Source: Streptococcus infantis (GTDB lineage: Bacteria > Bacillota > Bacilli > Lactobacillales > Streptococcaceae). From it: a stretch of 64,000 bases of DNA. Position 1 is the stretch's first letter. Each line of letters opens with the position of its first letter. Below the pieces are notes generated by a model, which saw only the letters and a list, made by a program, of their open reading frames with translations, had not been told where the DNA came from and did not search any database. The stretch lies in contig NZ_JYOV01000006.1 in NCBI RefSeq assembly GCF_000963255.1, forward strand, positions 1 through 64,000. Reading direction: 5' to 3'. This document shows positions 39,092-51,503 of the stretch, in pieces. Made by a program: the position numbers and the translations under genes.

Positions 39092-39248
39092 ATACTCTTC
39101 GAAAATCAAATTCAAACCGCGTCAACGTCGCCTTGCCGTATATGTGTTACTGACTTCGTCAGTTCTATCCACAACCTCAAAACGGTGTTTTGAGCAACCT
39201 TCGGCTAGTTTCCTAGTTTGCTAGTTTGCTCTTTGATTTTCATTGAGT
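39092..39248. repeat. BOX element (A1-B1-C1)
   Basis: About 155 bp. It begins TACTCTTCGAAAATC, contains the boxA core CGTCAACGTCGCCTTGCCGT, then a boxB unit with TTACTGACTTCGTCAG and AAAACGGTGTTTTGAG, and ends with boxC GCTAGTTTCCTAGTTTGC..GATTTTCATTGAGT. It is a canonical three-part element between bglA and proS. A TAGTTTGC duplication occurs in boxC. Confidence 0.9.
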
Positions 39249-39328
39249 CTTACTTTCTCTCATTATACAGAAAAAACAAGGCAAAAACTAGTTACATTTT
39301 TGTCTTGTTTTTCTTCTGATTATAGATT

Positions 39329-42456
<3,128 letters not shown>

Positions 42457-42477
42457 TTAATTTCTATTTACCTTTCC

Positions 42478-43281
42478 TTAAAATAAGCCAAAGAGGTGCA
42501 TAATAGGGAAGACAGCCAGCATGCAATCAAAACGATCCAATACCCCACCATGACCTGGGATAAACTTACCTGAGTCTTTGACACCAAAGTGACGTTTCAT
42601 TGCACTTTCAATCAAATCACCCAACTGACCAGCTATACTAAAGAAAATAGCAAAGACCATCATTTTGTAAATCCCATAAGGTAAAGCAACGGTACTATCA
42701 ACTAGCATAAAAATCAAAGTCACTAGCATAGCAGCCAAGATACCTCCCATAGCACCCTCTATGGTCTTGTTAGGGGAAACTCTCGGAGCTAGTTTTCTCT
42801 TACCAAACTTCATTCCTACTAGATAGGCTCCACTATCGGTTGCCCAGACCATACACAGTCCCAAAAGCGCCTTATCCAAACCTGCAATACGAGCATCGAC
42901 CAAAGCATTAAAGCCAAAACCAACATAAAAACTCATGGCAATCGGAAAAACAGCATCCTCAATAGTATAGTTCTTGCTGAAGACTGTTGCCCCTAGTAAA
43001 ATCAGTATCACGACACTATAAGCAACAACGTTCCCATCCACAGGCAAAAACTTCAGGTAGTTTTCCAAAGGAATAGTCAGAAAAAAGGTTGCTAGTAAAG
43101 TCAAGAGTCCTTCAGGCGTCATGGTATTTAAACCCTTCATGCGCAGTAACTCATGTACTCCCAACATAGCCACAATCCCCATGGCAATCTGGAGCCATAA
43201 GCCACCAATCGCCAAGATTGGGATAAAGATAGCCAAGGCCAAGATAGCAAAAAGGGTTCTCTTTTGTAAATCCTGTATCAT
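42478..43281 (-). CDS. cdsA: Phosphatidate cytidylyltransferase
   Basis: 267 residues, eight or so membrane helices. The family signature lies near the C-terminus: QLGDLIESAMKRHFGVKDSGKFIPGHGGVLDRFD (about 217-250). It makes CDP-diacylglycerol for phosphatidylglycerol and cardiolipin. It follows uppS by 8 nt. A cardiolipin synthase gene is found separately at 61134-62666. Confidence 0.96.
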   Translation of the reverse strand: MIQDLQKRTLFAILALAIFIPILAIGGLWLQIAMGIVAMLGVHELLRMKGLNTMTPEGLLTLLATFFLTIPLENYLKFLPVDGNVVAYSVVILILLGATVFSKNYTIEDAVFPIAMSFYVGFGFNALVDARIAGLDKALLGLCMVWATDSGAYLVGMKFGKRKLAPRVSPNKTIEGAMGGILAAMLVTLIFMLVDSTVALPYGIYKMMVFAIFFSIAGQLGDLIESAMKRHFGVKDSGKFIPGHGGVLDRFDCMLAVFPIMHLFGLF

Positions 43282-43289
43282 AATATCTC

Positions 43290-44042
43290 CTAAACTCCTC
43301 CAAAACGACGGTTGCGACGATTGTACTCGATGATAGCTTCTTTCAAGGCTTCCTCATCAAAGTCAGGCCACAAGACATCCGTGAAATAGAGCTCGCTATA
43401 AGCAGCCTGCCATGGCAAGAAATTACTCAAACGAAGTTCACCGCTGGTCCGAATAATCAAGTCAGGATCACGCAAGACTTTTGGCAAATGTCCCGTAAAG
43501 AGATATTCCCCAATCAACTCCTCGGTGATATCACCAGGATTGATCTTAGCATCTAAAACATCCTGTGCAATCAACTTGACCGCTTGTGTAATCTCAGCTC
43601 GTCCACCATAATTAAGGGCAAAATTGAGAATCAATCCTGTATTTAACTTAGTCAGCTCTTCTGCCTTTTTAAGAGCATCAAAAGTCTGCTTCGGCAAACG
43701 ATCAGTCTCCCCAATCATTTGAATCTTCATGTTCTTCTGATGCAATTCGGGAACAAACTTATCATAAAATTCAACGGGTAAGTTCATGATAAATTTGACT
43801 TCCTGATCTGGACGGGTCCAGTTTTCAGTTGAGAAGGCATAGACCGTCAAGGCTTTGACTCCCATATCACTAGCAGCAATGGCTACCGTTCTCAAAGCAT
43901 CCATCCCAGCCTTATGCCCAAAGACACGCGGTTGCATCCGTTTTTTAGCCCAACGACCATTACCATCCATGATCACACCGATGTGGTCTGGCACCATTGT
44001 GGGGGTTTCTGTTGCTTTATCTTTTTTTAAAAATCCAAACAT
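43290..44042 (-). CDS. uppS: Undecaprenyl pyrophosphate synthase
   Basis: 250 residues from the ATG at 44042 with AGGA upstream; the longer reading uses a TTG without a ribosome site. The cis-prenyltransferase signature HIGVIMDGNGRWAKKR and the C-terminal DLIIRTSGELRLSNFLPWQAAYSELYF are intact. It builds the C55 lipid carrier for peptidoglycan, capsule and teichoic acids. It is the first gene of the uppS-cdsA-rseP-proS operon; TGG-TATAAT (44075-44080) is the likely -10. Confidence 0.97.
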   Translation of the reverse strand: MFGFLKKDKATETPTMVPDHIGVIMDGNGRWAKKRMQPRVFGHKAGMDALRTVAIAASDMGVKALTVYAFSTENWTRPDQEVKFIMNLPVEFYDKFVPELHQKNMKIQMIGETDRLPKQTFDALKKAEELTKLNTGLILNFALNYGGRAEITQAVKLIAQDVLDAKINPGDITEELIGEYLFTGHLPKVLRDPDLIIRTSGELRLSNFLPWQAAYSELYFTDVLWPDFDEEALKEAIIEYNRRNRRFGGV

Positions 44043-44074
44043 GATTGTATTCCTATTCAAAAATCTATCGTTTC

Positions 44075-44080
44075 ATTATA
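44075..44080 (-). promoter_or_regulatory. -10 box of the uppS operon
   Basis: Minus strand TGG-TATAAT, 33 nt before the uppS ATG. Confidence 0.6.
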
Positions 44081-44167
44081 CCATATTTTTCACTTTTCTT
44101 CTATTATCGTCTATCATTCTACGGCGAAATTTCCCATATATCTCCTATATTTCCAGTATATCAAGCC

Positions 44168-44196
44168 TTGCAATTCCTAAAGAAAGTTGATACAAT
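44168..44196 (+). promoter_or_regulatory. Promoter of the helix-hairpin-helix gene
   Basis: TTGCAA (44168-44173), 17-nt spacer, TACAAT (44191-44196). Confidence 0.72.
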
Positions 44197-44213
44197 AAAA
44201 TCATAGAGATTCG

Positions 44214-44237
44214 ATCCTTGTTCAGCCACAGGGATTT
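44214..44237 (+). terminator. Terminator-like hairpin in the leader of the HhH gene
   Basis: ATCCTTG / CAGGGAT stem (7 pairs with one G-U), loop TTCAGCCA, then six T. It lies between the promoter and the ribosome site GAAAGGA of the gene, so it may act as an attenuator. Confidence 0.5.
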
Positions 44238-44257
44238 TTTATTGAAAGGATTTTATC

Positions 44258-44653
44258 ATGTCAAAGACACTCCAACGTAAAAAACAATTGAGAAACAGCC
44301 TACGTCGCTCAGGTGCATTTTCAAGCACTGTAAACAAGGTTGTCGAAGAAACAAAAAAAGTTGTAAAACATGCTGAAAAAGCAGCAAGCGATGCAGGTAA
44401 AGCTGTCTCTAAAAAGGTTGAAAAAACTGTAGAAGCAACCAAAGAGCAAGCTCAAAAAGTTGCTACTTCTGTAGAAGATTTCGCAGCGAATCTGGGCGGA
44501 CTTTCAGTAGACCGTGCCAAGACTTTCTACGATGAAGGTATCAAATCTGCTGCTGACTTCAAAAACTGGACAGAAAAAGAACTCCTTGCCTTGAAAGGAA
44601 TCGGTCCAGCTACTATCAAGAAATTAAAAGAAAACGGCATCAAGTTCAAGTAA
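44258..44653 (+). CDS. Basic protein with C-terminal helix-hairpin-helix domain
   Basis: 131 residues, no assigned function. Residues 1-20 are strongly basic (KTLQRKKQLRNSLRRSG). The middle (25-75) is an Ala/Lys/Glu-rich amphipathic helix of apolipophorin or late-embryogenesis-like composition. Residues 75-131 form a helix-hairpin-helix domain (AKTFYDEGIKSAADFKNWTEKELLALKGIGPATIKKLKENGI) of the type that binds DNA backbones. A nucleoid-associated or DNA-repair accessory role is possible. Monocistronic, with a terminator-like leader hairpin. Confidence 0.75.
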   Translation: MSKTLQRKKQLRNSLRRSGAFSSTVNKVVEETKKVVKHAEKAASDAGKAVSKKVEKTVEATKEQAQKVATSVEDFAANLGGLSVDRAKTFYDEGIKSAADFKNWTEKELLALKGIGPATIKKLKENGIKFK

Positions 44654-44697
44654 TCTTTCTTGTTCCTTGCTTTTCCGTCAAAAACTTGTTAAAATAA

Positions 44698-44996
44698 AGC
44701 CATTAGAGGTGTTTTGAGTCCCACATTTTACAGAAAGTGGCGGTGCTGAGAAGTCCACAAATGTGTCAAAACTGGTTGCTAATGGATGAAATTAAAAATT
44801 GAAATATAAATCTTTTTGTTTCCTTTTAGGACTAGACAGCGAGTTGCAGGCTGTACTCAAGTACGGCAAGACGAGCTAACGACGTCATAAAAGAGAAACA
44901 AGAAGATTAAAGCTGCGGGCATCTGCCCGAAATTGGGTGGTACCGCGGATTAACACATTCGTCCCTGTCAGATTGATGGCAGGGGCGATTTTTATT
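44698..44996 (+). ncRNA. Valine T-box riboswitch leader
   Basis: Stem I is closed by CCATTAG / CTAATGG. Its specifier loop shows UGGUUG, placing GUU (44775-44777, valine) as the codon read by the tRNA. The T-box sequence GGGTGGTACCGCGG is at 44935-44948; its UGGU would pair with ACCA of an A-discriminator tRNA such as tRNA-Val. The terminator stem is 44960-44988 (CGTCCCTG / CAGGGGCG) plus T run. Uncharged tRNA-Val should favour the antiterminator and read-through into the valS operon. Confidence 0.93.
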
Positions 44997-45023
44997 TTAG
45001 ACCCCTAGCCAAAGGAGGTTGTC

Positions 45024-45611
45024 ATGAAACAATCTTTTAACACCAGCAAGCTCTACTATGGTTTTCCAATCTTCATCTTGGGATATCAGGACCAGAACTT
45101 TGGGCACAATATCACGACCTGCAGTTCCTCTTATAGCCTGGGCGATTGGCTGGTCATCGGTGTTGGTGCTGAGGAAAATGCGGCTGACCAGATTAAGCAT
45201 TATCAACAGTTTACCGTAAACATCCCTGATGAAAACTTCATGCTCGAAATGGAGCAGGCTGGTTTTATCAGCCATCGAGAAAAGTTGAAACACTTGGGAC
45301 TAGACTATAAGATTTCTAAACGGACACAGGCACCTATTTTAGAGGCTTGCCCAGTCGTATTGGATTGTCAGGTAGATCGGATCATCGAGGAGGATGGCAT
45401 CTGCCATATCTTTGCTAAGATTCTTGATCGATTGGCTGATTCAGAACTACTGGACGAAAAAGGGCATTTTAAAAATGACCGCTTTGCACCGACTTACTTT
45501 ATGGGTGATGGCCATCAGCGTGTTTACCGCTATCTAGATGAACGAGTCGCCCCCATGGGAAGCTTCATCAAGAAAGCGAGGAAAAAAGATGACCAGAGCA
45601 GAACTACCTGA
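45024..45611 (+). CDS. Flavin reductase-like domain protein (flavoredoxin family)
   Basis: 195 residues. It resembles the flavin reductase-like (FMN-binding split-barrel) family: LYYGFPIFILGYQDQNFGHNITTCSSSYSLGDWLVIGVG at the N-terminus, the FTVNIPDENFMLEMEQAGFISHREK segment, then LDCQVDRIIEEDGICHIFAKILD. The physiological electron acceptor is unknown. First gene downstream of the T-box; AAAGGAGG is the ribosome site. Its control by valine starvation is unexpected for a flavoprotein. Confidence 0.8.
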   Translation: MKQSFNTSKLYYGFPIFILGYQDQNFGHNITTCSSSYSLGDWLVIGVGAEENAADQIKHYQQFTVNIPDENFMLEMEQAGFISHREKLKHLGLDYKISKRTQAPILEACPVVLDCQVDRIIEEDGICHIFAKILDRLADSELLDEKGHFKNDRFAPTYFMGDGHQRVYRYLDERVAPMGSFIKKARKKDDQSRTT

Positions 45612-46176
45612 ACGAATCGAGACGGATCGTCTGGTCCTGCGAGTCCGTACAGTAGATGATGCAGAGGATATCTTTGACTATGCCAGTCGTCCAGAAGTCT
45701 CTTACCCAGCAGGATTTCCACCCGTCAAGACCTTGGATGATGAGATTTATTATCTAGAGCATATCCTTCCTGAGCGCAATCAAAAGGACAATCTCCCAGC
45801 TGGTTATGGCATTGTGGTCAAAGGAACCGATAAAGTCATCGGCTCTGTTGATTTCAACCATCGCCACGAAGACGATGTGCTAGAAATTGGCTATACCTTG
45901 CACCCAGACTCTTGGGGACGAGGTTATGTACCAGAAGCGGCGAGTGCCTTGATTGATCTGGCTTTTAAAGAATTGGGTCTTCACAAGATTGAGCTGACTT
46001 GTTTTGGCTATAATGTCCAAAGTCAACGTGTCGCAGAAAAACTTGGATTTACCCTCGAAGCTCGCATCCGAGACCACAAAGATGCCCAAGGCAATCGTTG
46101 TGATGATTTGAGATACGGCTTGCTGAAGAGTGAGTGGGAAGTATTAAGTAAAAAGCTATCTTTTAGTCTTCGTTGA
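45589..46176 (+). CDS. RimJ/RimL-type GNAT acetyltransferase
   Basis: 195 residues from the ATG at 45589, inside the end of the previous gene (23-nt overlap, GAGGAAAAAAG upstream). It has IETDRLVLRVRTVDDAEDIFDYASRPEVS, typical of the RimJ/RimL N-acetyltransferase family, then EIGYTLHPDSWGRGYVPEAASALIDLAFKELGLHKIEL at the acetyl-CoA site and VAEKLGFTLEARIRDH. The acceptor is not known; protein N-termini or small amines are possible. Second gene of the T-box operon. Confidence 0.85.
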   Translation: MTRAELPERIETDRLVLRVRTVDDAEDIFDYASRPEVSYPAGFPPVKTLDDEIYYLEHILPERNQKDNLPAGYGIVVKGTDKVIGSVDFNHRHEDDVLEIGYTLHPDSWGRGYVPEAASALIDLAFKELGLHKIELTCFGYNVQSQRVAEKLGFTLEARIRDHKDAQGNRCDDLRYGLLKSEWEVLSKKLSFSLR

Positions 46177-46213
46177 AAACTCACAATTTTAGTTAGAAAG
46201 TTGAGATGTAAAT

Positions 46214-46579
46214 ATGGAAAAGGAAAGTTTAGATTTAATCATTAAAGAAGTAGAAAATCAACAAGAGAGAGAATTAGTTCGTTTTGAAACAAACTTATCC
46301 GAAGGATTAAATAAATATAAAGAAATTATACCTGCTGAATTAATAACACCACAGTTACAGGATAAGATTGATAACGAAGTCAAATTACAGTTGGCTGAAT
46401 TTCAAAAAAGTATTGATTTGAAACCCAAAGCGCTATATCATGCTTTAAAAGTTGAAGCTGAACTCAATCCTGATATTGAAAAAGAAAAGCTAAAACAAAG
46501 TGCTTATGATTTCTTGGAGAAAACAACAAAGAATAAATACCTGAAAAAGATTATTCGTGAGTTAAAAAAAGGAGTATAA
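46214..46579 (+). CDS. Hypothetical helical protein in the valS operon
   Basis: 121 residues, not recognised. It is highly charged and predicted almost wholly helical: an N-terminal VENQQERELVRFETNLSEGLNKY segment and a C-terminal ELKKGV. The codons are more AT-rich than in the neighbouring genes. No signal peptide. A short partner gene begins 1 nt after its stop with the ribosome site GGAGTATAA, so the two are coupled. Confidence 0.6.
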   Translation: MEKESLDLIIKEVENQQERELVRFETNLSEGLNKYKEIIPAELITPQLQDKIDNEVKLQLAEFQKSIDLKPKALYHALKVEAELNPDIEKEKLKQSAYDFLEKTTKNKYLKKIIRELKKGV

Positions 46580-46580
46580 A

Positions 46581-46760
46581 ATGGCAAATGTTGGGAATTT
46601 AGCTGTCAAAGGAGGAAAAGCTGTTATTAAGTTTATTTTAGATTTGATAACAGACTATCTAAAAAGCGAAGAATTTAAGAAACAAATGAAATCTATGGTT
46701 GAAACTTTAGTTGATAAAATAGTAGATAAAGTCATAGATGAGAAACGAGTTAATAACTAG
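46581..46760 (+). CDS. Small hypothetical amphipathic protein in the valS operon
   Basis: 59 residues. ATG at 46581, stop at 46758-46760, with GGAG 7 nt before. Sequence [22 protein letters not shown] then a Lys/Glu-rich amphipathic helix ending [12 protein letters not shown] Gly-Gly-Lys stretch precedes a hydrophobic patch, vaguely bacteriocin-like, but no leader or export gene is present. valS starts 14 nt later. Function unknown. Confidence 0.6.
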   Translation: MANVGNLAVKGGKAVIKFILDLITDYLKSEEFKKQMKSMVETLVDKIVDKVIDEKRVNN

Positions 46761-46773
46761 AAAGGACAAACAC

Positions 46774-49425
46774 ATGTCTAAAGAACTTTCACCTAAATAC
46801 AATCCAGCCGAGGTTGAGGCTGGACGTTACCAAAAATGGCTTGACGAAGATGTTTTCAAGCCTTCTGGAGATAAAAAGGCTAAGCCTTATTCAATCGTGA
46901 TTCCACCACCAAACGTGACTGGGAAACTTCACCTTGGTCACGCTTGGGATACGACTTTGCAAGATATCATCATCCGTCAAAAACGCATGCAAGGCTTTGA
47001 TACGCTTTGGCTTCCAGGGATGGATCACGCGGGGATTGCGACTCAAGCTAAGGTTGAGGAGCGCTTGCGTGGTGAGGGCATTTCCCGCTATGACCTTGGT
47101 CGTGAAAAATTCCTCGATAAGGTTTGGGAATGGAAAGACGAATATGCCACTACTATCAAGGAACAATGGGGCAAGATGGGGCTCTCTGTAGACTACTCTC
47201 GTGAGCGTTTCACGCTTGACGAAGGTTTGTCAAAAGCGGTTCGCAAGGTCTTTGTGGACCTTTACAAGAAAGGCTGGATCTACCGTGGTGAGTTTATCAT
47301 CAACTGGGATCCAGCAGCTCGCACAGCCCTTTCTGATATCGAAGTTATCCACAAGGACGTGGAAGGTGCCTTCTACCACATGAACTACATGCTTGAAGAC
47401 GGTTCACGCGCCCTTGAAGTTGCGACAACTCGTCCTGAGACTATGTTTGGGGACGTTGCCGTTGCGGTCAATCCAGAAGACCCACGCTACAAGGATTTGA
47501 TCGGTAAAAACGTCATCCTTCCAATCGCTAATAAATTGATTCCAATCGTTGGGGACGAACACGCAGATCCTGAGTTTGGTACAGGTGTCGTAAAAATTAC
47601 TCCTGCTCACGATCCAAACGACTTCTTGGTTGGTCAACGTCACAACTTGCCACAAGTCAATGTTATGAACGATGACGGAACCATGAATGACTTGGCCTTT
47701 GAATTTGCAGGCATGGACCGTTTCGAAGCTCGTAAGGCAGTCGTTGCTAAGTTGGAAGAAATCGGCGCCCTCGTTAAAATCGAAAAACGTGTCCACAGTG
47801 TTGGTCACTCAGAGCGTACAGGTGTAGTGGTTGAACCACGCTTGTCTACTCAATGGTTTGTGAAGATGGACCAATTAGCTAAGAATGCCATTGCCAACCA
47901 AGATACAGATGATAAGGTAGAATTCTACCCACCTCGTTTCAACGATACCTTCCTCCAATGGATGGAAAATGTCCACGACTGGGTAATCTCTCGTCAGCTC
48001 TGGTGGGGTCACCAAATCCCTGCTTGGTACAATGCCGAGGGTGAAATGTATGTCGGCGAAGAAGCTCCAGAAGGCGACGGTTGGACTCAGGACGAAGACG
48101 TCTTGGATACGTGGTTCAGTTCTGCCCTTTGGCCATTCTCAACTATGGGCTGGCCTGATGTCGATTCAGAAGACTTCAAACGTTACTTCCCAACTTCAAC
48201 CTTGGTAACAGGTTACGACATCATCTTCTTCTGGGTGTCTCGTATGATCTTCCAATCCTTGGAATTCACTGGCCGTCAGCCATTCCAAAACGTTCTTATC
48301 CACGGTCTTATCCGTGACGAGCAAGGACGTAAGATGTCTAAATCTCTCGGTAACGGGATTGACCCAATGGATGTCATCGAGAAATACGGTGCCGATGCCC
48401 TTCGCTGGTTCCTTTCAAACGGTTCTGCACCAGGACAAGACGTCCGCTTCTCTTACGAGAAAATGGATGCTTCATGGAACTTCATTAACAAAATCTGGAA
48501 CATCTCTCGCTACATCCTCATGAACAATGAAGGTTTGACCCTCGAGCAAGCTACTGCCAATGTGGAAAAAGTTGTTAACAAGGAAGCTGGGAACGTCACA
48601 GACCGTTGGATTCTCCACAACCTCAATGAAACCATCGGAAAAGTCACTGAAAACTTTGATAAGTTTGAGTTTGGTGTGGCTGGCCACATCCTCTACAACT
48701 TCATCTGGGATGAATTTGCGGACTGGTACGTTGAGTTGACTAAGGAAGTCCTTTACAGCGACAATGAGGACGAAAAAGTCATCACACGCTCTGTTCTCCT
48801 TTACACTTTGGACAAGATCCTTCGTCTCCTCCATCCAATCATGCCATTCGTAACAGAGGAAATCTTTGGACAAATCTCAGAAGGCTCTATCGTTACAGCT
48901 GCTTACCCAACTGTTAATCCAGCCTTTGAAGATCTTGTTGCCCACACTGGTGTGGAAAGTCTCAAAGACTTGATTCGTGCCGTTCGTAATGCGCGTGCGG
49001 AAGTAAACGTTGCTCCAAGCAAGCCTATCACCATTCTCGTGAAGACAAGCGATAGCGACTTGGAAGCCTTCTTTAACAGCAATGTCAACTACATCAAACG
49101 CTTCACAAATCCAGAACACCTGGAAATCGCATCAAACATCCCTGCACCTGAACTCGCTATGTCAAGCGTCATCACAGGAGCAGAAATCTACTTGCCTCTC
49201 GCAGACCTCCTCAATGTCGAAGAAGAACTCGCTCGTCTCGACAAGGAACTGGCTAAATGGCAAAAAGAACTGGATATGGTAGGTAAGAAGCTCTCTAACG
49301 AACGCTTCGTAGCCAATGCCAAACCAGAAGTCGTCCAAAAAGAACGCGACAAACAAGCCGACTACCAAGCCAAATACGACGCGACCGTAGCGCGTATTGA
49401 TGAGATGAAGAAGTTGGTGAAATAA
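46774..49425 (+). CDS. valS: Valyl-tRNA synthetase
   Basis: 883 residues from the ATG at 46774 with AAAGGAC upstream; an in-frame ATG at 46738 lies in the preceding small gene. Class I signature [16 protein letters not shown] (near 43-58) and the KMSKS loop [14 protein letters not shown] are intact. The editing domain has [15 protein letters not shown], and a C-terminal coiled coil (about 805-883) is typical of ValRS. It charges tRNA-Val. It is the last gene of the T-box operon, so four extra genes share the valine control. Confidence 0.98.
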   Translation: MSKELSPKYNPAEVEAGRYQKWLDEDVFKPSGDKKAKPYSIVIPPPNVTGKLHLGHAWDTTLQDIIIRQKRMQGFDTLWLPGMDHAGIATQAKVEERLRGEGISRYDLGREKFLDKVWEWKDEYATTIKEQWGKMGLSVDYSRERFTLDEGLSKAVRKVFVDLYKKGWIYRGEFIINWDPAARTALSDIEVIHKDVEGAFYHMNYMLEDGSRALEVATTRPETMFGDVAVAVNPEDPRYKDLIGKNVILPIANKLIPIVGDEHADPEFGTGVVKITPAHDPNDFLVGQRHNLPQVNVMNDDGTMNDLAFEFAGMDRFEARKAVVAKLEEIGALVKIEKRVHSVGHSERTGVVVEPRLSTQWFVKMDQLAKNAIANQDTDDKVEFYPPRFNDTFLQWMENVHDWVISRQLWWGHQIPAWYNAEGEMYVGEEAPEGDGWTQDEDVLDTWFSSALWPFSTMGWPDVDSEDFKRYFPTSTLVTGYDIIFFWVSRMIFQSLEFTGRQPFQNVLIHGLIRDEQGRKMSKSLGNGIDPMDVIEKYGADALRWFLSNGSAPGQDVRFSYEKMDASWNFINKIWNISRYILMNNEGLTLEQATANVEKVVNKEAGNVTDRWILHNLNETIGKVTENFDKFEFGVAGHILYNFIWDEFADWYVELTKEVLYSDNEDEKVITRSVLLYTLDKILRLLHPIMPFVTEEIFGQISEGSIVTAAYPTVNPAFEDLVAHTGVESLKDLIRAVRNARAEVNVAPSKPITILVKTSDSDLEAFFNSNVNYIKRFTNPEHLEIASNIPAPELAMSSVITGAEIYLPLADLLNVEEELARLDKELAKWQKELDMVGKKLSNERFVANAKPEVVQKERDKQADYQAKYDATVARIDEMKKLVK

Positions 49426-49500
49426 AATCGAGTAGCGGCTAAGACTAACCCCACTCACACCATGGTACATGCCGTTCAAGGTAGTAAACCAAGTAAGAAA

Positions 49501-49530
49501 CCAGTCCGCGCTTTTCGAGGACTGGTTTTT
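49501..49530 (+). terminator. Terminator after valS
   Basis: CCAGTCC / GGACTGG stem with GCGCTTTTCGA loop, then five T. Confidence 0.88.
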
Positions 49531-49541
49531 ATATATCATGT

Positions 49542-49757
49542 TTAAGTACCGACTTCTGAGCCCTAATTGATAGTGATCACCCCAGCTAGATACCTTATCT
49601 CCATTTAGGAAACCCTAGCTTAAGTAGATTTCTTCTTCCACCGCTTCTAGATAATCACTCGTAGGCTAGTACGCGAGCGCTCATCTATGATGATGACTAT
49701 GCGCTTCATATTCCCTAGTAAGAAATAGTTATACATCCCCGAATGGACAAATTCAGT
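49542..49757 (-). pseudogene. Relic of a group II intron reverse transcriptase/maturase C-terminus
   Basis: Minus-strand frames give NYFLLGNMKRIVIIID, then RSRTSLRVII, stop, KRWKKKST, and further down in another frame DKVSSWGDHYQLGLRSRY. The order matches the end of maturases: NYxxLGxMKxxxxxLDxxxRxRxRxxxWKxWKK. In-frame stops and at least one frame change show decay. The upstream 70 nt (to about 49830) may belong to the same relic. No intact intron boundary was recognised. Confidence 0.5.
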
Positions 49758-49831
49758 TGCTCAAAAGTTCACTGGTAGTGTGTGTCCTACGGAGGACTTC
49801 CACCTCAGATGTACGACATGTCCATCATACC

Positions 49832-49868
49832 AAAAACGGCAAATCCCTCAATTTGAGATTTGCCTTTT
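49832..49868 (-). terminator. Terminator after the DUF1275 gene
   Basis: GGCAAATC / GATTTGCC stem followed on the minus strand by GTTTTTGG; on the plus strand it is also followed by T6, so it may act both ways. Confidence 0.75.
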
Positions 49869-50555
49869 TTATATATTTTCATCTTGCAAATCTAGTTGCT
49901 TCACTCTAGCAATATAGTATGCCATGATCAAAAACAAATTGAAGCTGACAATCCAAATAGACCATTCATGGAGAAAATGCATAGATACAGCCAAGCTAAT
50001 AGCGCCTACTACGAAACTGCCTACAACAATGCCATAATTCAAGGCTTGGCGACGATATTCTTGAACATCTCCTTCTCCTCTAACGATGCGATACAAAGCA
50101 GTCAACATCTTTCGGTAATTTCCAGAGGTCATAAAAATGACATAGGGATGATCTTCAATCAAACTACCCGTAAATGTTAGCATCATCATGCCTGTTCCAA
50201 AAGCAATAAAAGGTACTTCTAGTAAAGGAAATCGAGAAAAGAAGGGCAAAACAAGGGTCCCGATAAATAAGGGAAGTAGCATCTTAACCCGCCAATAGGC
50301 TGTTTTGCGATATTCTTTCACGTGTAAGGCAAACAGAAAGCCTAGGGAAAAGAATATAATCGAGCAGAATCTCAACATGGTATTGATGACATGTGAATCG
50401 TGCCAATCTGATATCAGTAGGAGAATGTTCCCTGTCTGCGTTGCCACCAAACTATGGTACTGGATGTGACAGAATACATCCAAAGAACCACCGATAAAGC
50501 CAAGGAACACTCCCATGAGTCGTGTGTTTTGAGGTAAAATTAATTTATCTGGCAT
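49869..50555 (-). CDS. YoaK/DUF1275 family membrane protein
   Basis: 228 residues with about six membrane segments: LMGVFLGFIGGSLDVFCHIQYHSLVATQTGNILLL is the conserved N-terminal part, and FGTGMMMLTFTGSLI and GIVVGSFVVGAISLAVSMHFL follow. The role is unknown; it is a widespread inner-membrane family. Monocistronic with own terminator. Confidence 0.85.
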   Translation of the reverse strand: MPDKLILPQNTRLMGVFLGFIGGSLDVFCHIQYHSLVATQTGNILLLISDWHDSHVINTMLRFCSIIFFSLGFLFALHVKEYRKTAYWRVKMLLPLFIGTLVLPFFSRFPLLEVPFIAFGTGMMMLTFTGSLIEDHPYVIFMTSGNYRKMLTALYRIVRGEGDVQEYRRQALNYGIVVGSFVVGAISLAVSMHFLHEWSIWIVSFNLFLIMAYYIARVKQLDLQDENI

Positions 50556-50766
50556 TGATTCATCACTCGTTTCCCTTTGATTTTTTCATTATACCACTTT
50601 CTCTGAAAGAAACTAAGTGAAAAACGGTCAGTTCAGGTAGACATGATTACATATATTCCTAAGTTAGTCTCATCTCTGGAGTTCATTTATGACTTCTTAT
50701 CAAATCGGAATACTGTAGTACTCCTCAGCTGAACTATTTTTAAACAAATTATTTCTGTACTGAAGT

Positions 50767-51459
50767 CTATGGCTTAATCAAAGTAACACTTGAAACAGTA
50801 CCATCTGCACCTGTTGTAATTTGGATGACTTTTCCACCACCTACTTCAGCATTGTATTTCCCATCATCAAGGGTATAAGAATAGCTTTGAATAGAGTAGT
50901 TTTCTTTCTTGCCATCAGCAGATTCTACTGTAAATTGACCACCTGATGAAACAGTGATCGTTTCACCATTCGCACCCTTCCAATTTCCAGCCGCAGCCGA
51001 AAAATCTTTGTCCACCATAGTCAAGACACCTTTATAACGTTTGTTATGTTCTGCCTGCTTGTCTTGAAGTTTGCGATCAGTTGCTGGATCATAAGCCGAC
51101 TGATTCTGTTTTGCTTGTGTTCCTTGTTGATTGGATGGGGCTTGCGAAGGGGTTTGCTTAGCAGAAGGTTCTTGATTTTGTTTTGTTTCTGGTGCTGGTG
51201 TTGCTTGCGATTGATTAGCAGTAGTCGTTGACTGATCAGAAGATGATGATTTAGCTTTTTCTGATGAAGTTGAACTTGAGGATTTCTGAGTCTTGTTCTC
51301 TTTACTTGAAGAACTTGCCTTAGAACTAGAAGATGCTTGTGTTGTCTTGCTAGAACTATCACTTGTGGTATTTTCTTTCTTATTACCACAAGCCCCCAAT
51401 AGCAATGTTGAAGCGAGTACAGTTGCGGCCATTAATTTGATAGAAGTTTTATTTTTCAT
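50767..51459 (-). CDS. Lipoprotein with Ser/Gln-rich linker and DUF6287-like C-terminal domain
   Basis: 230 residues. The lipobox LLLGAC (Cys24) follows a typical signal peptide. Residues 25-135 are a low-complexity Ser/Lys/Thr then Gln/Pro linker, suited to crossing the cell wall. Residues about 140-230 form a beta-rich domain: GVLTMVDKDFSAAAGNWKGANGETITVSSGGQFTV and QSYSYTLDDGKYNAEVGGG. Its function is not known. AAGGAG precedes the start. The promoter overlaps a VicR/WalR-like box. Confidence 0.85.
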   Translation of the reverse strand: MKNKTSIKLMAATVLASTLLLGACGNKKENTTSDSSSKTTQASSSSKASSSSKENKTQKSSSSTSSEKAKSSSSDQSTTTANQSQATPAPETKQNQEPSAKQTPSQAPSNQQGTQAKQNQSAYDPATDRKLQDKQAEHNKRYKGVLTMVDKDFSAAAGNWKGANGETITVSSGGQFTVESADGKKENYSIQSYSYTLDDGKYNAEVGGGKVIQITTGADGTVSSVTLIKP

Positions 51460-51503
51460 TTTATGCTCCTTTGTAACATTTTTGAAATGTTAAGAAATAT
51501 TTT

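Noticed and set aside
49426..49868. tRNA or structured RNA in the gap after valS
   Set aside because: No cloverleaf or T-loop was seen; the sequence reads better as a decayed maturase end plus two terminators.
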